Positions 52,298 to 62,276 are shown, counted from the first letter of the stretch. The stretch: 64,000 nucleotides of DNA from Fulvivirga sp. M361 (GCF_007097395.1 NZ_VKDC01000019.1:62001-126000), one strand, 5' to 3'. Made by a program: numbers and translations. The notes: generated by a model not told the origin, from the sequence alone.

Positions 52298-53146
52298 ATG
52301 AGCAAAAACAAAGTATGGTTAGTAACAGGAGCGTCGAAAGGGCTAGGCCTTATATTGGTAAAAAAGCTTCTGTCAAGCAATTATCGCGTGGCAGCTACTT
52401 CTCGCACAGTAGCTTCACTCATTGATGAAATTGGTGACGTTTCGGATAGCTTTTTTCCTATCGAAATGGACGTTACCAGCGACAACAACGTCAAAGGGTC
52501 AATTAACAAAGTTGTTGACCACTTCGGAACAATTGATGTAGTTGTGAATAATGCCGGGTTCGGTCAAATAGGAACGCTGGAAGAATTGAGTGACGGAGAG
52601 GCAAAAAACAGTTTCGATGTGAATGTGTTTGGTTGCCTGAATGTAATCAGGCACGCCACTCCGATCTTAAGAAAGCAGGAATCAGGTCATATTTTTAATA
52701 TTTCCTCCATTGGTGGTTACATTGGAAACTTCCCCGGCTTCGGCGTGTATTGTGCTACCAAGTTTGCAGTATCAGGGTTTACAGAAGCACTAGCTGAAGA
52801 AATGAAAGGGTTTGGAGTAAATGTCACTTTGGTATATCCAGGATATTTCCGTACCAATTTCCTTTCAAAGGGCTCGGTAAAAACACCTGTAAATCCTATC
52901 GAAGCTTATTCGATCGCAAGAGAATCAGAACAAGCGCACTTAAACCAGATCAATGGGAATCAGCCTAATGATCCGGAAAAAGCGGCCGAAGTAATGATCG
53001 CCGTTAGTGAGCAAGAAGCCCCACTAGTACACTTATTTCTTGGAAAAGACGCCTACCAATACGCAGGCACTAAAATCGATCTTATTCAAAAGGAAATGGA
53101 AGGAAATGAGGCATTGGGTACCTCTACCGAAATACTAAGTGAATGA
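52298..53146 (+). CDS. Short-chain dehydrogenase/reductase (SDR)
   Basis: This 282-aa protein has TGASKGLGL, NNAGFGQIG, NISSIGG with the catalytic Ser and YCATKFAVSGF with Tyr-x3-Lys, the complete classical SDR active site. It is similar to the SDR at 49411 in length and C-terminal tail. It overlaps the next SDR by 4 bp (ATGA), so the two are translationally coupled and may act in sequence or as partners. The substrate is not known. Confidence 0.87.
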   Translation: MSKNKVWLVTGASKGLGLILVKKLLSSNYRVAATSRTVASLIDEIGDVSDSFFPIEMDVTSDNNVKGSINKVVDHFGTIDVVVNNAGFGQIGTLEELSDGEAKNSFDVNVFGCLNVIRHATPILRKQESGHIFNISSIGGYIGNFPGFGVYCATKFAVSGFTEALAEEMKGFGVNVTLVYPGYFRTNFLSKGSVKTPVNPIEAYSIARESEQAHLNQINGNQPNDPEKAAEVMIAVSEQEAPLVHLFLGKDAYQYAGTKIDLIQKEMEGNEALGTSTEILSE

Positions 53147-54072
53147 TCAACAAAACATTAAATAAAATGGCAAGTAATCAAAAAACAGTCTTGATAACCG
53201 GAGCAGGTTCCGGGATGGGATTACATACCGCTCAGACACTTGCCTTGTCGGGATTCAAAGTTTATGCCGGCATCCGAGACCCAAATGGTCGGAATAGCCA
53301 TAAATCCACCCGGCTAAGAGAATATGTGGAAGGGCACGGAAAAACTATTGAAATCATTGACTTGGATATTCACCAGGATGCTTCCTGTCAGGCAGCCGCA
53401 AACAAAGTGATAGAAAAAGACGGAAGTATTGATGTGGTGATCCATAATGCTGCGCACCTTTTTGTTGGGTTTTCAGAAGGGTACACTCCTGAGCAACTTC
53501 AAAGTTCACTAAATACCAATGCCGTTGGTGCACATAGGCTTAATCGTGCTGTATTGCCTTATATGAGGAAGCAGAAGAACGGGATATTGATTTATGTGGG
53601 TAGTGGGATTACTAACTTAATGGCGCCATTTACTGCTCCATATGTGATAGGAAAGGCGGCCTTCGATGCTTTAGCAGAAAGTACTGCTTACGAAGTAAGT
53701 CAATTTGGCATTGAAACTTCTATCATGATGCCAGGAGTCTTCATGGAAGGGACTTCACATTTTGAAACAGCAGAATTTCCTAAAGACGAAGAGGTGTTGA
53801 AACAATATAACAGGCTCAAAAAGGATTATGACAATTATGAGTCCGGACTGAGAAACCTTTTCCGATTTGGAGATGCTCCCATCCAGGGAGTCGCTGACAA
53901 AATCGAAGAGTTGCTTCTGCTTCCAAAAGGTCAAAAGCCTTTACGTGTTACCGTAGATTATTCTGATTACCTGGCCGAACCGGGGAATGCGGTAAGAGAA
54001 ACCCTAACGGAGCGGGTATTTAGAATCATGAATTATTCCCACTTGCTGAAAGTAAAGACGGATGAAAATTAA
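53143..54072 (+). CDS. Short-chain dehydrogenase/reductase (SDR)
   Basis: This 309-aa protein has TGAGSGMGLHTAQ and HNAAHLFVG (for the usual NNAG). The catalytic Ser/Tyr/Lys region reads YVGSGITNLMAPFTAPYVIGKAAFD, so the Tyr-x3-Lys is Y-VIG-K. Two starts are possible: ATG 53143, coupled to the previous stop, or ATG 53167 (MASNQKTVLITGAGSG), which matches the family start better. Its 3' end overlaps the next, frameshifted gene by 11 bp. Confidence 0.85.
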   Translation: MINKTLNKMASNQKTVLITGAGSGMGLHTAQTLALSGFKVYAGIRDPNGRNSHKSTRLREYVEGHGKTIEIIDLDIHQDASCQAAANKVIEKDGSIDVVIHNAAHLFVGFSEGYTPEQLQSSLNTNAVGAHRLNRAVLPYMRKQKNGILIYVGSGITNLMAPFTAPYVIGKAAFDALAESTAYEVSQFGIETSIMMPGVFMEGTSHFETAEFPKDEEVLKQYNRLKKDYDNYESGLRNLFRFGDAPIQGVADKIEELLLLPKGQKPLRVTVDYSDYLAEPGNAVRETLTERVFRIMNYSHLLKVKTDEN

Positions 54073-54825
54073 TCATTGCAAGGGTTGGAGAATACCATTC
54101 TTCAACCTGTTTCTAACCCTCATACTACCCTTCTCTTGCCACGGGCAGGAAGAAAATACCGATGGAATGAATAGAGAGCAGACAAAAAAGAACAAGCTGA
54201 TAATAGAAGGGAAATTTGAGAAATGGGTAGAAAGGAAAATTTCTTTGACCTGCTGGGCAGGAACGTAGAATGGACGGTTGCAGGCAGAAGCACACTTAGC
54301 AGAACTTACCATGGAAAGGAAGATTTCCTGAAAAATGCCGTACAGCCGGTAGTGGAAAAATTTAAAACACCAATCCAACCTAAACTAATAAGCCTTACTG
54401 CTGAAAACAATGTGGTTTGGCTTCATTGGGAAGGGAAAGCCATTACGCTTACCGGAGAAACTTACCAAAATCAGTATGCATGGAAGCTGCTCATAAAAAA
54501 TGATAGTATCACACGGGTAACTGCATTTTTAGACACTTATGAATTAGACAAACTATTAGAGATGAAAACTAAGAGCCATAAAACAATAGAAGAAACAAAA
54601 GAATACATTGGTATGTGGGTAACTCAGGATGGTTACGTCCGACATGAATTACTTCCTAATAACCGATACGATGAAGCACGCGGAAATAGAGAGCAGGCCT
54701 ACCAGGGAAGTTATAAGGTATCAGGCAATCACATTGATTATCAATATGATACTGGATTTACAGCTGATGGTGAATTCAAAACCGGTATTCTCTATCATGC
54801 GGGTATGGTTCTTTACAAGAAATAA
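54062..54825 (+). pseudogene. SnoaL-like plus Atu4866-domain exported protein, frameshifted
   Basis: The first frame (54062-54268) gives a lipoprotein-type signal (FFNLFLTLILPFSC) and the start of a SnoaL-like domain (NKLIIEGKFEKW). The protein then continues in the other frame from about 54225 with KENFFDLLGRNVEWTVAGRS, YHGKEDFLKN and the rest of the SnoaL cone. It ends in an Atu4866-type domain (YIGMWVTQDGYVRHELL, RYDEARGNREQAYQG, DTGFTADGEF). The shift falls in AAATGGGTAGAAAGG. An internal ATG at 54223 could still make a cytoplasmic fragment. The join of SnoaL and Atu4866 domains in one chain is unusual to me. Confidence 0.65.
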
Positions 54826-54939
54826 GCAAGCCTCATTTGCTCAAACCTTCTCAATTTGGATAGCAAGTCCCTTGATTTGGCTACATACATCAAAGGACCA
54901 ATTGAGATCTTTGAAATGTAAACTTTAAATCCGGATAAG

Positions 54940-55563
54940 ATGATTATGTCTCTTGATAATCCTTTGACAACACGAAATGCAAACACGAAAAATGGCACCA
55001 TTATTATCGTTGACATTAGTGGATTTACTGAATTTGTTTATAAAACCCGGTTGATAGAGGGAAAGGATATTCTTCTTCGGTTGCTTTCATGCATCATCGA
55101 AAAAAACAAGTTAGGATTGTGTATTTCAGAGATCGAGGGAGGTGCCGTGCTGTTCTACCATTTTGGCACTCCTCCTTCTTTTAAACTTTTGCTGGACCAA
55201 TTCCGGGTTATGAATGATTACTTCATGAGACATATTGAGAATATCAACAGCACATTGGACAGCCCGTTGGACCTTTCGTTAAAGATGATCGGACACTATG
55301 GTCCGCTTACTCAATATCAAATTGCCGGGTTTAGCAAATTATTTGGACGAGCAGTATTAGAATCACACTTACTTTTGAAAAATGCCGTGAATAGTAATTC
55401 ATATGTCTTATTGACAAATGATTTTTTGAATCGTGCTTCTTTCAATTTCAATGAACCAAACTTTTCATACTATGAAAATGAGCAATGTGAGATGCTAAGA
55501 GGTGTAAAAAAATTATGCTACCGTTTTTATGATTTTTCCTGTCAAACCGGTACTGCTTGGTGA
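54940..55563 (+). CDS. DUF2652 (nucleotide-cyclase-like) protein
   Basis: This 207-aa protein contains IIIVDISGFTEFVYKTRLIEGKDILLRLLS and SEIEGGAVLFYHFG, which follow the opening of class III nucleotide cyclase folds and are typical of DUF2652. The later LKMIGHYGPLTQYQIAGFSKLFGRAV is the family's second conserved block. The metal-binding aspartates of true cyclases are only partly present, so catalysis is doubtful. It stands alone between the SDR cluster and the LuxR triplet. The 205-bp gap after it holds no gene. Confidence 0.75.
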   Translation: MIMSLDNPLTTRNANTKNGTIIIVDISGFTEFVYKTRLIEGKDILLRLLSCIIEKNKLGLCISEIEGGAVLFYHFGTPPSFKLLLDQFRVMNDYFMRHIENINSTLDSPLDLSLKMIGHYGPLTQYQIAGFSKLFGRAVLESHLLLKNAVNSNSYVLLTNDFLNRASFNFNEPNFSYYENEQCEMLRGVKKLCYRFYDFSCQTGTAW

Positions 55564-55768
55564 CTGGACTTGCAACAAAAAGCTGGACAAATGATTAAGC
55601 GCATTTTGAATAATTGATTTTTACAGATTGACAACAGGCATGATAATTTTCATTATGAGCTTACAGGAATGGGCATTTAACCCTTGGATCATCGGAGTTA
55701 TGGAAATGATTTTGGCTCTTTTAATTCGCTGGCAACTTTTGTAAAACTCTACAAAATTCACACGTACA

Positions 55769-56485
55769 TTAAACCAGGTTAAAAGCGTTTGTAAATTGTA
55801 TAAGGTGGGCGAAGTTTTTAAGGCCGAGTTTTCTATTAATGTTTTTTCTATGATTTTCCACAGTTCTCCTGCTTATAAATAATTCTTCACTGATCTCAGG
55901 GTTATTATGCCCCCTGGCCAATAATCTTAAGATCCTTTTCTCCTGTTTTGTAAGTGAGGCAAAACGTTCAAAGTTCTTTTTCAGAAATTCATGTTCGTCC
56001 AGGACTGTGGAAATTTTATCAGCAATATTATTAATATTATTAACTGGAAAGGTTAATGCGATGCACTGTTTTTCACCAAAGAGCTTGGTCACCGTAAAAT
56101 GAAGGTCAAATTCGTTTTTGCCAACGTTTCTGGTTCTTAGTCTTTCGAAAAAACTCATCACATTACTCGGATCTGCATTACTCAGAAATGATAAGATGGC
56201 TGCAATATTTTTCTCCAGATCACCGGGGTGACACATTCCCTGCAAAGCACTCATACCGTTCTTCAACACCTTTTCTTCGCTAACAGGAAAGAACTTCGAG
56301 ACTTCAGGGTCAATGTACTCTAAAGCAATCGTTTTGGCATTATTTAGATGAAGGAAACAGGGGATCATTTCCTTAATATCCTGCAATTTCATTTTATTTT
56401 GTGATAGTGCATTCTCAACAACAAAAAGGCTTTTTCCGACGGATGAAAGTGCGTCTTGTTCTGTATAAATCTTTTTCATTTTCAT
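55769..56485 (-). CDS. LuxR-family regulator with PAS-like N-domain (paralogue 1 of 3)
   Basis: This 238-aa protein has an N-terminal PAS-like region (about 15-165; FLHLNNAKTIALEYIDPEVSKFFPVSEEKV, FERLRTRNVGKNEFDLHFTVTKLF) and a C-terminal GerE/LuxR helix-turn-helix (about 172-232; LTKQEKRILRLLARGHNNPEISEELFISRRTVENHRKNINRKL). No receiver aspartate is present. Two close paralogues follow upstream on the same strand, in separate units about 170 bp apart. The signal is unknown; the PAS fold suggests a small ligand. Confidence 0.85.
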   Translation of the reverse strand: MKMKKIYTEQDALSSVGKSLFVVENALSQNKMKLQDIKEMIPCFLHLNNAKTIALEYIDPEVSKFFPVSEEKVLKNGMSALQGMCHPGDLEKNIAAILSFLSNADPSNVMSFFERLRTRNVGKNEFDLHFTVTKLFGEKQCIALTFPVNNINNIADKISTVLDEHEFLKKNFERFASLTKQEKRILRLLARGHNNPEISEELFISRRTVENHRKNINRKLGLKNFAHLIQFTNAFNLV

Positions 56486-56654
56486 GGTTTAGGTGCACCT
56501 ACATTGCTAACTGAATCAAGAAAACTCTTTTTAAAACATAGGTTAAAATGTAAAAGTGGAAAGGACTTAGGAAAAATTTGGATCATAGCCGTGGCTTTCA
56601 AACAGATACAAAAAATGACTCATATGACAAAACAAGATTTAAACACTTCTTGCT

Positions 56655-57365
56655 TCAAATAAGGTTGAAGGTCTTCGTGTATTTTATGATATCGTGAAAG
56701 TTTTTTATGTTGAGTTTTCTATTGACGCTCTTCCTATGATTTTCTACCGTTCTCCTGCTAATGTGCAGTTTTTCGCTGATCTGAGGATTGTTGTATCCCT
56801 CTCCCAATAATTTCAAGATGTTTTTCTCTCTTTTAGTAAGTAAAGCAAATTGCTCAAAATTCTTTTTAAAGAAAGCGTGTTCATCCAAAATATCAGAAAT
56901 CTTATCTGCGGTATTATGAATATTGCTAACGGGGATGGTGAGTCCTAAACATTGATCTGCGTTGAGAAGTTTAAAAACAGTAAAGTGCAAGTCATATTCG
57001 TCTGTACCGGCTTTTCTTTTTCTTAATCTTTCAAAAACACTGATCACCTTGTGTTGATCGGGAGTCCCAAAACAGGAAGATACTGTGTCCGTAACCTTAA
57101 AGACGTCTACAGGATGACATACTTTACGTAGGGCAGCCATACCATCCTCTTGAACATCTTCATCGGATATTGTAAAGTATTTGGAAATATCCGGATCAAT
57201 ATACTCCACTGCGGCTGTAGCAGAATTATTAAGATGGAAATAACATGGTACTAGATTTTTAATATCTTCAATATCCATAATGTGAGAAGCCAAACCGTTT
57301 CCTACTACAAACAGGCTTTTTTCAACTGTTGCAATCGCGTCTTGTTCAGTATAGTGTTTTTTCAT
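56655..57365 (-). CDS. LuxR-family regulator with PAS-like N-domain (paralogue 2 of 3)
   Basis: This 236-aa protein has the same layout as its two neighbours: PAS-like domain (FHLNNSATAAVEYIDPDISKYFTISDEDV; FERLRKRKAGTDEYDLHFTVFKLL) and C-terminal LuxR helix-turn-helix (LTKREKNILKLLGEGYNNPQISEKLHISRRTVENHRKSVNRKL). It appears more diverged in the N-domain than the other two, which suggests a different ligand. The recognition helix RRTVENHRK is unchanged, so all three may bind the same or overlapping sites. Confidence 0.85.
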   Translation of the reverse strand: MKKHYTEQDAIATVEKSLFVVGNGLASHIMDIEDIKNLVPCYFHLNNSATAAVEYIDPDISKYFTISDEDVQEDGMAALRKVCHPVDVFKVTDTVSSCFGTPDQHKVISVFERLRKRKAGTDEYDLHFTVFKLLNADQCLGLTIPVSNIHNTADKISDILDEHAFFKKNFEQFALLTKREKNILKLLGEGYNNPQISEKLHISRRTVENHRKSVNRKLNIKNFHDIIKYTKTFNLI

Positions 57366-57539
57366 ATGAGGTTGTTGGGTCCATCTTCGACCGGATAGAT
57401 TTGAGAACTGATTTTCAATGACTTATTGGTTTATCATATTGAATGACACAACTGGAAATGCAAAAGTTGGAAATATTGAAAGAAAAACTTACACGGAAGT
57501 CACAGAACAAAGTAAAACCCAAAATCTTCTGTCAGTACG

Positions 57540-58256
57540 CTACGACGTATAGAGATTAAATGCCCTGGCAAATTCTATCAGACTTGCTAAATTCTTAGTC
57601 TCCAACTTCTTATTAATCCTTTTTCTATGGTTTTCCACAGTCCTTCTACTAATAAACAGTTCTTCACTAATCTTTGGATTATTGTATCCCATCGCCAATA
57701 ATTTCAGGACTTTTTTCTCTTGCTTGGTTAGTGAGGCAAATCGTTCGAAATTTTTCTTCAAAAAAGCATGTTCGTCAAGAATTGAAGAAATCTTACCCGT
57801 TATATTATGCACATCATGGACTGGGAAGGTCAGCACGATACACTGTCTTTCATTGAACAATTTGGTGACCGAAAAATGAAGGTTAAATTCATTTTTATTG
57901 CGTTTGCGTGTTCTCAGTCGTTCAAAAAAACTCATCGTACTACTGGCACCAGCAGTACTAAAAAAGGAATGTATAGCGGCAGTGTTTTTTTCGAGATCTC
58001 CAGGGTGGCATACTTCCTGTAAGGCAGCCATACCATCTCTTTGGACTTTCTCTTCTGTAATCCTAAAGAATTCGGAAACATCAGGATCAATGTATTCTAA
58101 AGCAAGGGTTTCCACATTATTGAGATGAATGAAACAAGGTATCAACCTTTTAATGTCCTCTATATCCATCATACCACTGGATAAATGGTTCTCCACTACA
58201 AAAACACCTTTTTCGATAGACGAGAGTTGTTCAAATTCAGTAAGACCTTTCCCCAT
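57540..58256 (-). CDS. LuxR-family regulator with PAS-like N-domain (paralogue 3 of 3)
   Basis: This 238-aa protein has a PAS-like domain (FIHLNNVETLALEYIDPDVSEFFRITEEKV; FERLRTRKRNKNEFNLHFSVTKLF) and a LuxR helix-turn-helix (LTKQEKKVLKLLAMGYNNPKISEELFISRRTVENHRKRINKKL). It is closest to paralogue 1, sharing NTAAIHSF/NIAAILSF and the CHPGDLEKN segment. The triplet arose by tandem duplication. No kinase or synthase gene for a signal lies alongside. Confidence 0.85.
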   Translation of the reverse strand: MGKGLTEFEQLSSIEKGVFVVENHLSSGMMDIEDIKRLIPCFIHLNNVETLALEYIDPDVSEFFRITEEKVQRDGMAALQEVCHPGDLEKNTAAIHSFFSTAGASSTMSFFERLRTRKRNKNEFNLHFSVTKLFNERQCIVLTFPVHDVHNITGKISSILDEHAFLKKNFERFASLTKQEKKVLKLLAMGYNNPKISEELFISRRTVENHRKRINKKLETKNLASLIEFARAFNLYTS

Positions 58257-58692
58257 GCTAATGCTTTAATCAGTTACGTTATCATTAGTTAGGACAAGTT
58301 AAATCAGCAACCCCCCCATAAATCATATGTATTATTTTACAATAAAGCCTCACTTACCATGTTCCAAGTGATAACAGCCCTTGGATCCTTCATACCTTGG
58401 GTTTCCAGAAAGCTCAAAACCACGCCTTATCAACCTTATTCCAGAAACTTAAAATAATAATGTAGATATACATCTGAGTGTATTTATCAATACATATAAC
58501 TAACTGTCATGACACATAACGGCTTTCTGCCATTCGCATGACTCTAATTTCACATTGGTTTTGAGCTAATTATATCAAATAACACAGTGTCTTAACCATA
58601 AGCCATCCAGGTAGTGAGAAATGGTGTCGCTTCAACAATACGTCAGAATAATTCTGGTTCGTTATACTATTTTTCGAATCAAAGTCCCCCTA
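58257..58692. other. Intergenic stretch between the LuxR triplet and the TonB receptor
   Basis: No supported gene or known repeat is seen. It contains a C7 run near 58311 and several AT-rich stretches. The promoter of the third LuxR gene should lie near 58260-58310 on the minus strand. Confidence 0.4.
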
Positions 58693-60759
58693 TCAAAACC
58701 TGACATTTAACCCTAGGTTGATCGTTCTTCTTCTCAAAGGAACGTATAGGCCATCTCTGCTTAACGGTATAAACGCTTCATTATCCAGCACATTCTCAGT
58801 AAGTATATAGACCTCAAAGGCATCTCTCAAAGTATATGACACTGCTAGATTAGCCATGAAATATCCATCTGTCGCACGCTCAGCATTTATATTCATGCCA
58901 GGCTCCACCTCTCGCTCCCCTCTGTAAAAACCGGATAAATTGACATTAAGAGCGTCCCAATTCAGGTTTATGCCTCCATTTATGTAAGCTTCCGGTATAT
59001 AGAGTGACTTTTCTCCTGAAACTTGATCCTCACTACGGAGCCGGGAAGCATTCAAGAAAAAATAGTTCTGCTCCTTCCAGGTATATTTCATTATTAGCTC
59101 TACACCACTTACTTCTAATTCACCATTATTAGATGCAACAGCAATCGTTTCATCCAGTTCCGATGCTATATAGCCAATCCGATTATTGAATTTTTCAAAA
59201 AATGGATTGACCATTACTTCAAAACCTTTGTTTCTGAATTTTACTGAAATCTCATAAGTAGAAAGCTCTTCAAATGTCAGGTTCTCATTTCCATACAATA
59301 ATGGAAGAAAACTATTACCTTGAATCTCGTAACTTGAAGGTGGCCTTACTGCTTTGGAATAAAGTGCTTTTATAATGAAATTGTCATTGGGCAAGTAGGC
59401 CAGCGCCATCCTGGGATTAAATGCAGTGATGGAGGTACCTTGAAAGTTTTGGTAGTTATCCAATCTAAAACCAAGAAGTAAGGACAAATTATCTTTTGGG
59501 TTCCAGTTATTTTCACCAAATAGCGAATAGATAGTGCGATCATCATCAGGAAGATCAATATTAAAATCCCGTTTTCTTTGATCCGTCACATCAATGAAAA
59601 TATTAGCATCGTTCAGCTGACTCAAACTATGGTCATATTGCCCTTCTCTTTCTACTTTAAACCCCGCGTTCAACGTATTTTCACCTAAAAACTTGAAATC
59701 TTTGAGATAATCCAGTTTTAGATAGTAATTGTAATTGTTCAAGGAGGTGCGAAATGGAACATTTATTCTTTGGTCCACACCCACCGGAATGAATTCATCG
59801 AGGTTGAACGTATTTACCCTGCTAAAGACAGATGCTCCTGCAGATAGTTCAATGGCATCGACAGGAGCGTATTTGATATAATTGTGAAAGGTAGAAGCTT
59901 TATATCCATAAAGATCTGAGCTCTCTGAAAGGCTCAAATTTGAAAATAGTGCGTCCGCCTCCACGTTCTTGTACCAGGACCCGATTTCCATTTTCTCATC
60001 GGGAGATTTTACATTTGCTGTAAAGCTTATTGCTCCTCTGATGCCATCCTTCAGTTCAGCTTCATCGCCTAACTGATCTGATACATCCTGATCGGGATGG
60101 GATTGGCCTTTGTCATCAGCATATTGAAGGCTTGTCCCCAAATGCCATCCATCAATATTCTGGCCATGATTTACGGTAAACCGCTTGGATTGCAAACCAT
60201 CTTCACTATTGAAACCGGTATTCAGATAAACCTCTGTTCCCATTAAACCGGCATCTTTCGTTATCACGTTAATGGTTGTCAAAGCACTACCCCCCATAAG
60301 TGGTGCGGGACTGGTGCTTATCTCTATTCGTTCAACGTTTTCCAGGGTAAATTGCATCCCTGTATAGGGTGAACCGAATGTGGATTCATTAAATTTATTT
60401 TCTCCATTAAACAGTATTAGTATTTGCTGATTAAAGTCTGATAATATCCCCCTGGAATATATACCTTCGCTCACCGGGTCGCCATACTTGAAATAGGTAG
60501 GGACCACATCCATTCCCGGTACCATAACATTCAATGCATCTCGTAAGGTTCTGGCTTGTAAGGCCCGGATCTGTTCTTTATCAATAACAATTACCGCTCC
60601 TGGTATCTGATCCGGATTCTTAACCGTTTTTGAACCTACAGATATCTCGATTTGCATCAACTCTTCCAGGCTCAATTTCATGAGATCCTCATCTGAAGCC
60701 TGAGCCATGAGCCGGGTCATGCCGGCCAGCATAATTAAACTAAAAAATATATTTTTCAT
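58693..60759 (-). CDS. TonB-dependent outer-membrane receptor
   Basis: From the ATG at 60759 the product is 688 aa; an upstream in-frame TTG overlaps the lipoprotein gene. The signal peptide (MKNIFFSLIMLAGMTRLMAQ) is followed by DEDLMKLSLEELMQIEISVGSKT, the short linker of plug-only receptors. Then come the plug domain (PGAVIVIDKEQIRALQARTLRDALNVMVPGMDV; ENVERIEISTSPAPLMGGSALTTINVIT) and a 22-strand-type barrel ending NLGLNVRF. It lacks the carboxypeptidase-like domain of the other receptor in this window. It lies 11 bp after the beta-helix lipoprotein gene, in one operon. The ligand is unknown. Confidence 0.9.
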   Translation of the reverse strand: MKNIFFSLIMLAGMTRLMAQASDEDLMKLSLEELMQIEISVGSKTVKNPDQIPGAVIVIDKEQIRALQARTLRDALNVMVPGMDVVPTYFKYGDPVSEGIYSRGILSDFNQQILILFNGENKFNESTFGSPYTGMQFTLENVERIEISTSPAPLMGGSALTTINVITKDAGLMGTEVYLNTGFNSEDGLQSKRFTVNHGQNIDGWHLGTSLQYADDKGQSHPDQDVSDQLGDEAELKDGIRGAISFTANVKSPDEKMEIGSWYKNVEADALFSNLSLSESSDLYGYKASTFHNYIKYAPVDAIELSAGASVFSRVNTFNLDEFIPVGVDQRINVPFRTSLNNYNYYLKLDYLKDFKFLGENTLNAGFKVEREGQYDHSLSQLNDANIFIDVTDQRKRDFNIDLPDDDRTIYSLFGENNWNPKDNLSLLLGFRLDNYQNFQGTSITAFNPRMALAYLPNDNFIIKALYSKAVRPPSSYEIQGNSFLPLLYGNENLTFEELSTYEISVKFRNKGFEVMVNPFFEKFNNRIGYIASELDETIAVASNNGELEVSGVELIMKYTWKEQNYFFLNASRLRSEDQVSGEKSLYIPEAYINGGINLNWDALNVNLSGFYRGEREVEPGMNINAERATDGYFMANLAVSYTLRDAFEVYILTENVLDNEAFIPLSRDGLYVPLRRRTINLGLNVRF

Positions 60760-60770
60760 CTTATGTATCG

Positions 60771-62057
60771 TTATCGTAAAGTATCCAGCCATAATGCAGT
60801 CCAATCATCCATTGGATCCACTGCCCCAATAAAAGTGACAGGAGTAAACCATTGATCTATAGTAGAAGGGTCAAAACTACCGGCAGCTATACCGATAAAC
60901 CCTTCCAAAACCGGTTCGGAATTGAAGAGATTGGATGGATCGTTCAAAAACGCATCTGCATTGTTAAAATCCCGGGCATTGACATCGCCCACGGCGTTAG
61001 CAAAAACAATCGAGTGCTCTACGTTAAGTGTTTTGTCATTAACAAACACTGCCGAAGCTTCATCTACATCAATGCCGTGATTAGAAAAATTAGTGACAAT
61101 AGCATTATAAATATGTCCTCTGGTGCCATTTCTTAATTTAATGCCAATATTTTCGTCATCCGCATCTTTAGCCCCTATAAGTGTTATGTTGGAAAGGACA
61201 GGATCTGAAAAGGGAAGAGCATTAATATCACCACCATTATTATCAGCTTCAATAGCCCGATCACCTTTAAAAGGATCTTGCTGAGCCACCCAAAACTGTC
61301 CGTAACCGCTCCACCCATAGGTCCAGTCAAAAGCATCATCACCGTTACCCAGTGATACAATGTACCTTGCATTTACAGTTCCTCCAAAAAATTCAAAGCC
61401 ATCATCTTTACCATACAAGGCTTCTACATATTCTATTACCGTGCTTCTGCCTACCCCATTGAGTGAGATACTATTCAATTCGTTCTCCTCGCCTAGCTGC
61501 TTACCGGCATATTCTACAATCACATACCTAAGAATTCCGGAGTTATCTTCAGTATCGGTACCACCGTATAAACCAGTGTCACCTTCTCCCTGAATTTCTC
61601 CGCCAGCCACATTAATGGGAGCCCTTCCATTGAGAATAATACCTCCCCAATCACCAGGCTGTGGAATACTGGTAAGCTTACGTATAGTGGTAAAAACAAT
61701 AGGTTGGGAACGGGTCCCCTCTGCTAACAGACGACCACCTCTTTGAATAGATAAAAAAGCTGTTTTCTCGTTAAAAGCAGCATATATCTTAGTACCGGGC
61801 TCTATACTTAATGTAACACCTTCATTGACAAAAATACCTCCATCTAACAACCAATTTCGGTCACTTGAGAGTGTAAGGTTCTGGCTTATCGTACCTCGTA
61901 ATTCGCTAAAGGTTAGATTACCAAGCTTCACTTCAATAATCTCCAGATCTCCTATTTTTTCTATAACCGCTACCTCATCCAGGTCGTTACACGAAAAATC
62001 TATCACACTGATTAACAGCATAATGATTAATTTACTATACCCTTTCAATCTTCTCAT
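60771..62057 (-). CDS. Right-handed beta-helix surface lipoprotein
   Basis: Read from the ATG at 62057 (428 aa). The signal peptide ends in a lipobox (LLISVIDFSC) at the cysteine near residue 23, followed by acidic residues that favour surface display. The mature chain has beta-helix repeats with the Bacteroidota pattern WLLDGGIFVNEGVTLSIEPGTKI, GDWGGIILNGRAPINV, YVEALYGKDDGFEFFGGTV and NGDDAFDWTYGWSGYGQF. Members of this family are encoded with TonB receptors and may act as their surface cap. Here it is the first gene of a two-gene operon with such a receptor. Confidence 0.8.
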   Translation of the reverse strand: MRRLKGYSKLIIMLLISVIDFSCNDLDEVAVIEKIGDLEIIEVKLGNLTFSELRGTISQNLTLSSDRNWLLDGGIFVNEGVTLSIEPGTKIYAAFNEKTAFLSIQRGGRLLAEGTRSQPIVFTTIRKLTSIPQPGDWGGIILNGRAPINVAGGEIQGEGDTGLYGGTDTEDNSGILRYVIVEYAGKQLGEENELNSISLNGVGRSTVIEYVEALYGKDDGFEFFGGTVNARYIVSLGNGDDAFDWTYGWSGYGQFWVAQQDPFKGDRAIEADNNGGDINALPFSDPVLSNITLIGAKDADDENIGIKLRNGTRGHIYNAIVTNFSNHGIDVDEASAVFVNDKTLNVEHSIVFANAVGDVNARDFNNADAFLNDPSNLFNSEPVLEGFIGIAAGSFDPSTIDQWFTPVTFIGAVDPMDDWTALWLDTLR

Positions 62058-62276
62058 GATAATCCTTTTTTTTGCATATTTCAAAGTACGACAATATACA
62101 CACCACTGACAATCAGTGAACTACGGTAAAAATTTATAGGCAGATAGGCTTAAGGGTTGGTAGGTAAGTCTACCTACAAGAAATAAATCGTCCGGAAAAA
62201 ATTATGACGGTCTCTGAATGCAAAAGCTCCGGAAAGTCGGGCCACGGTGAATGCCCTATAAATCGAATGGTATTGA

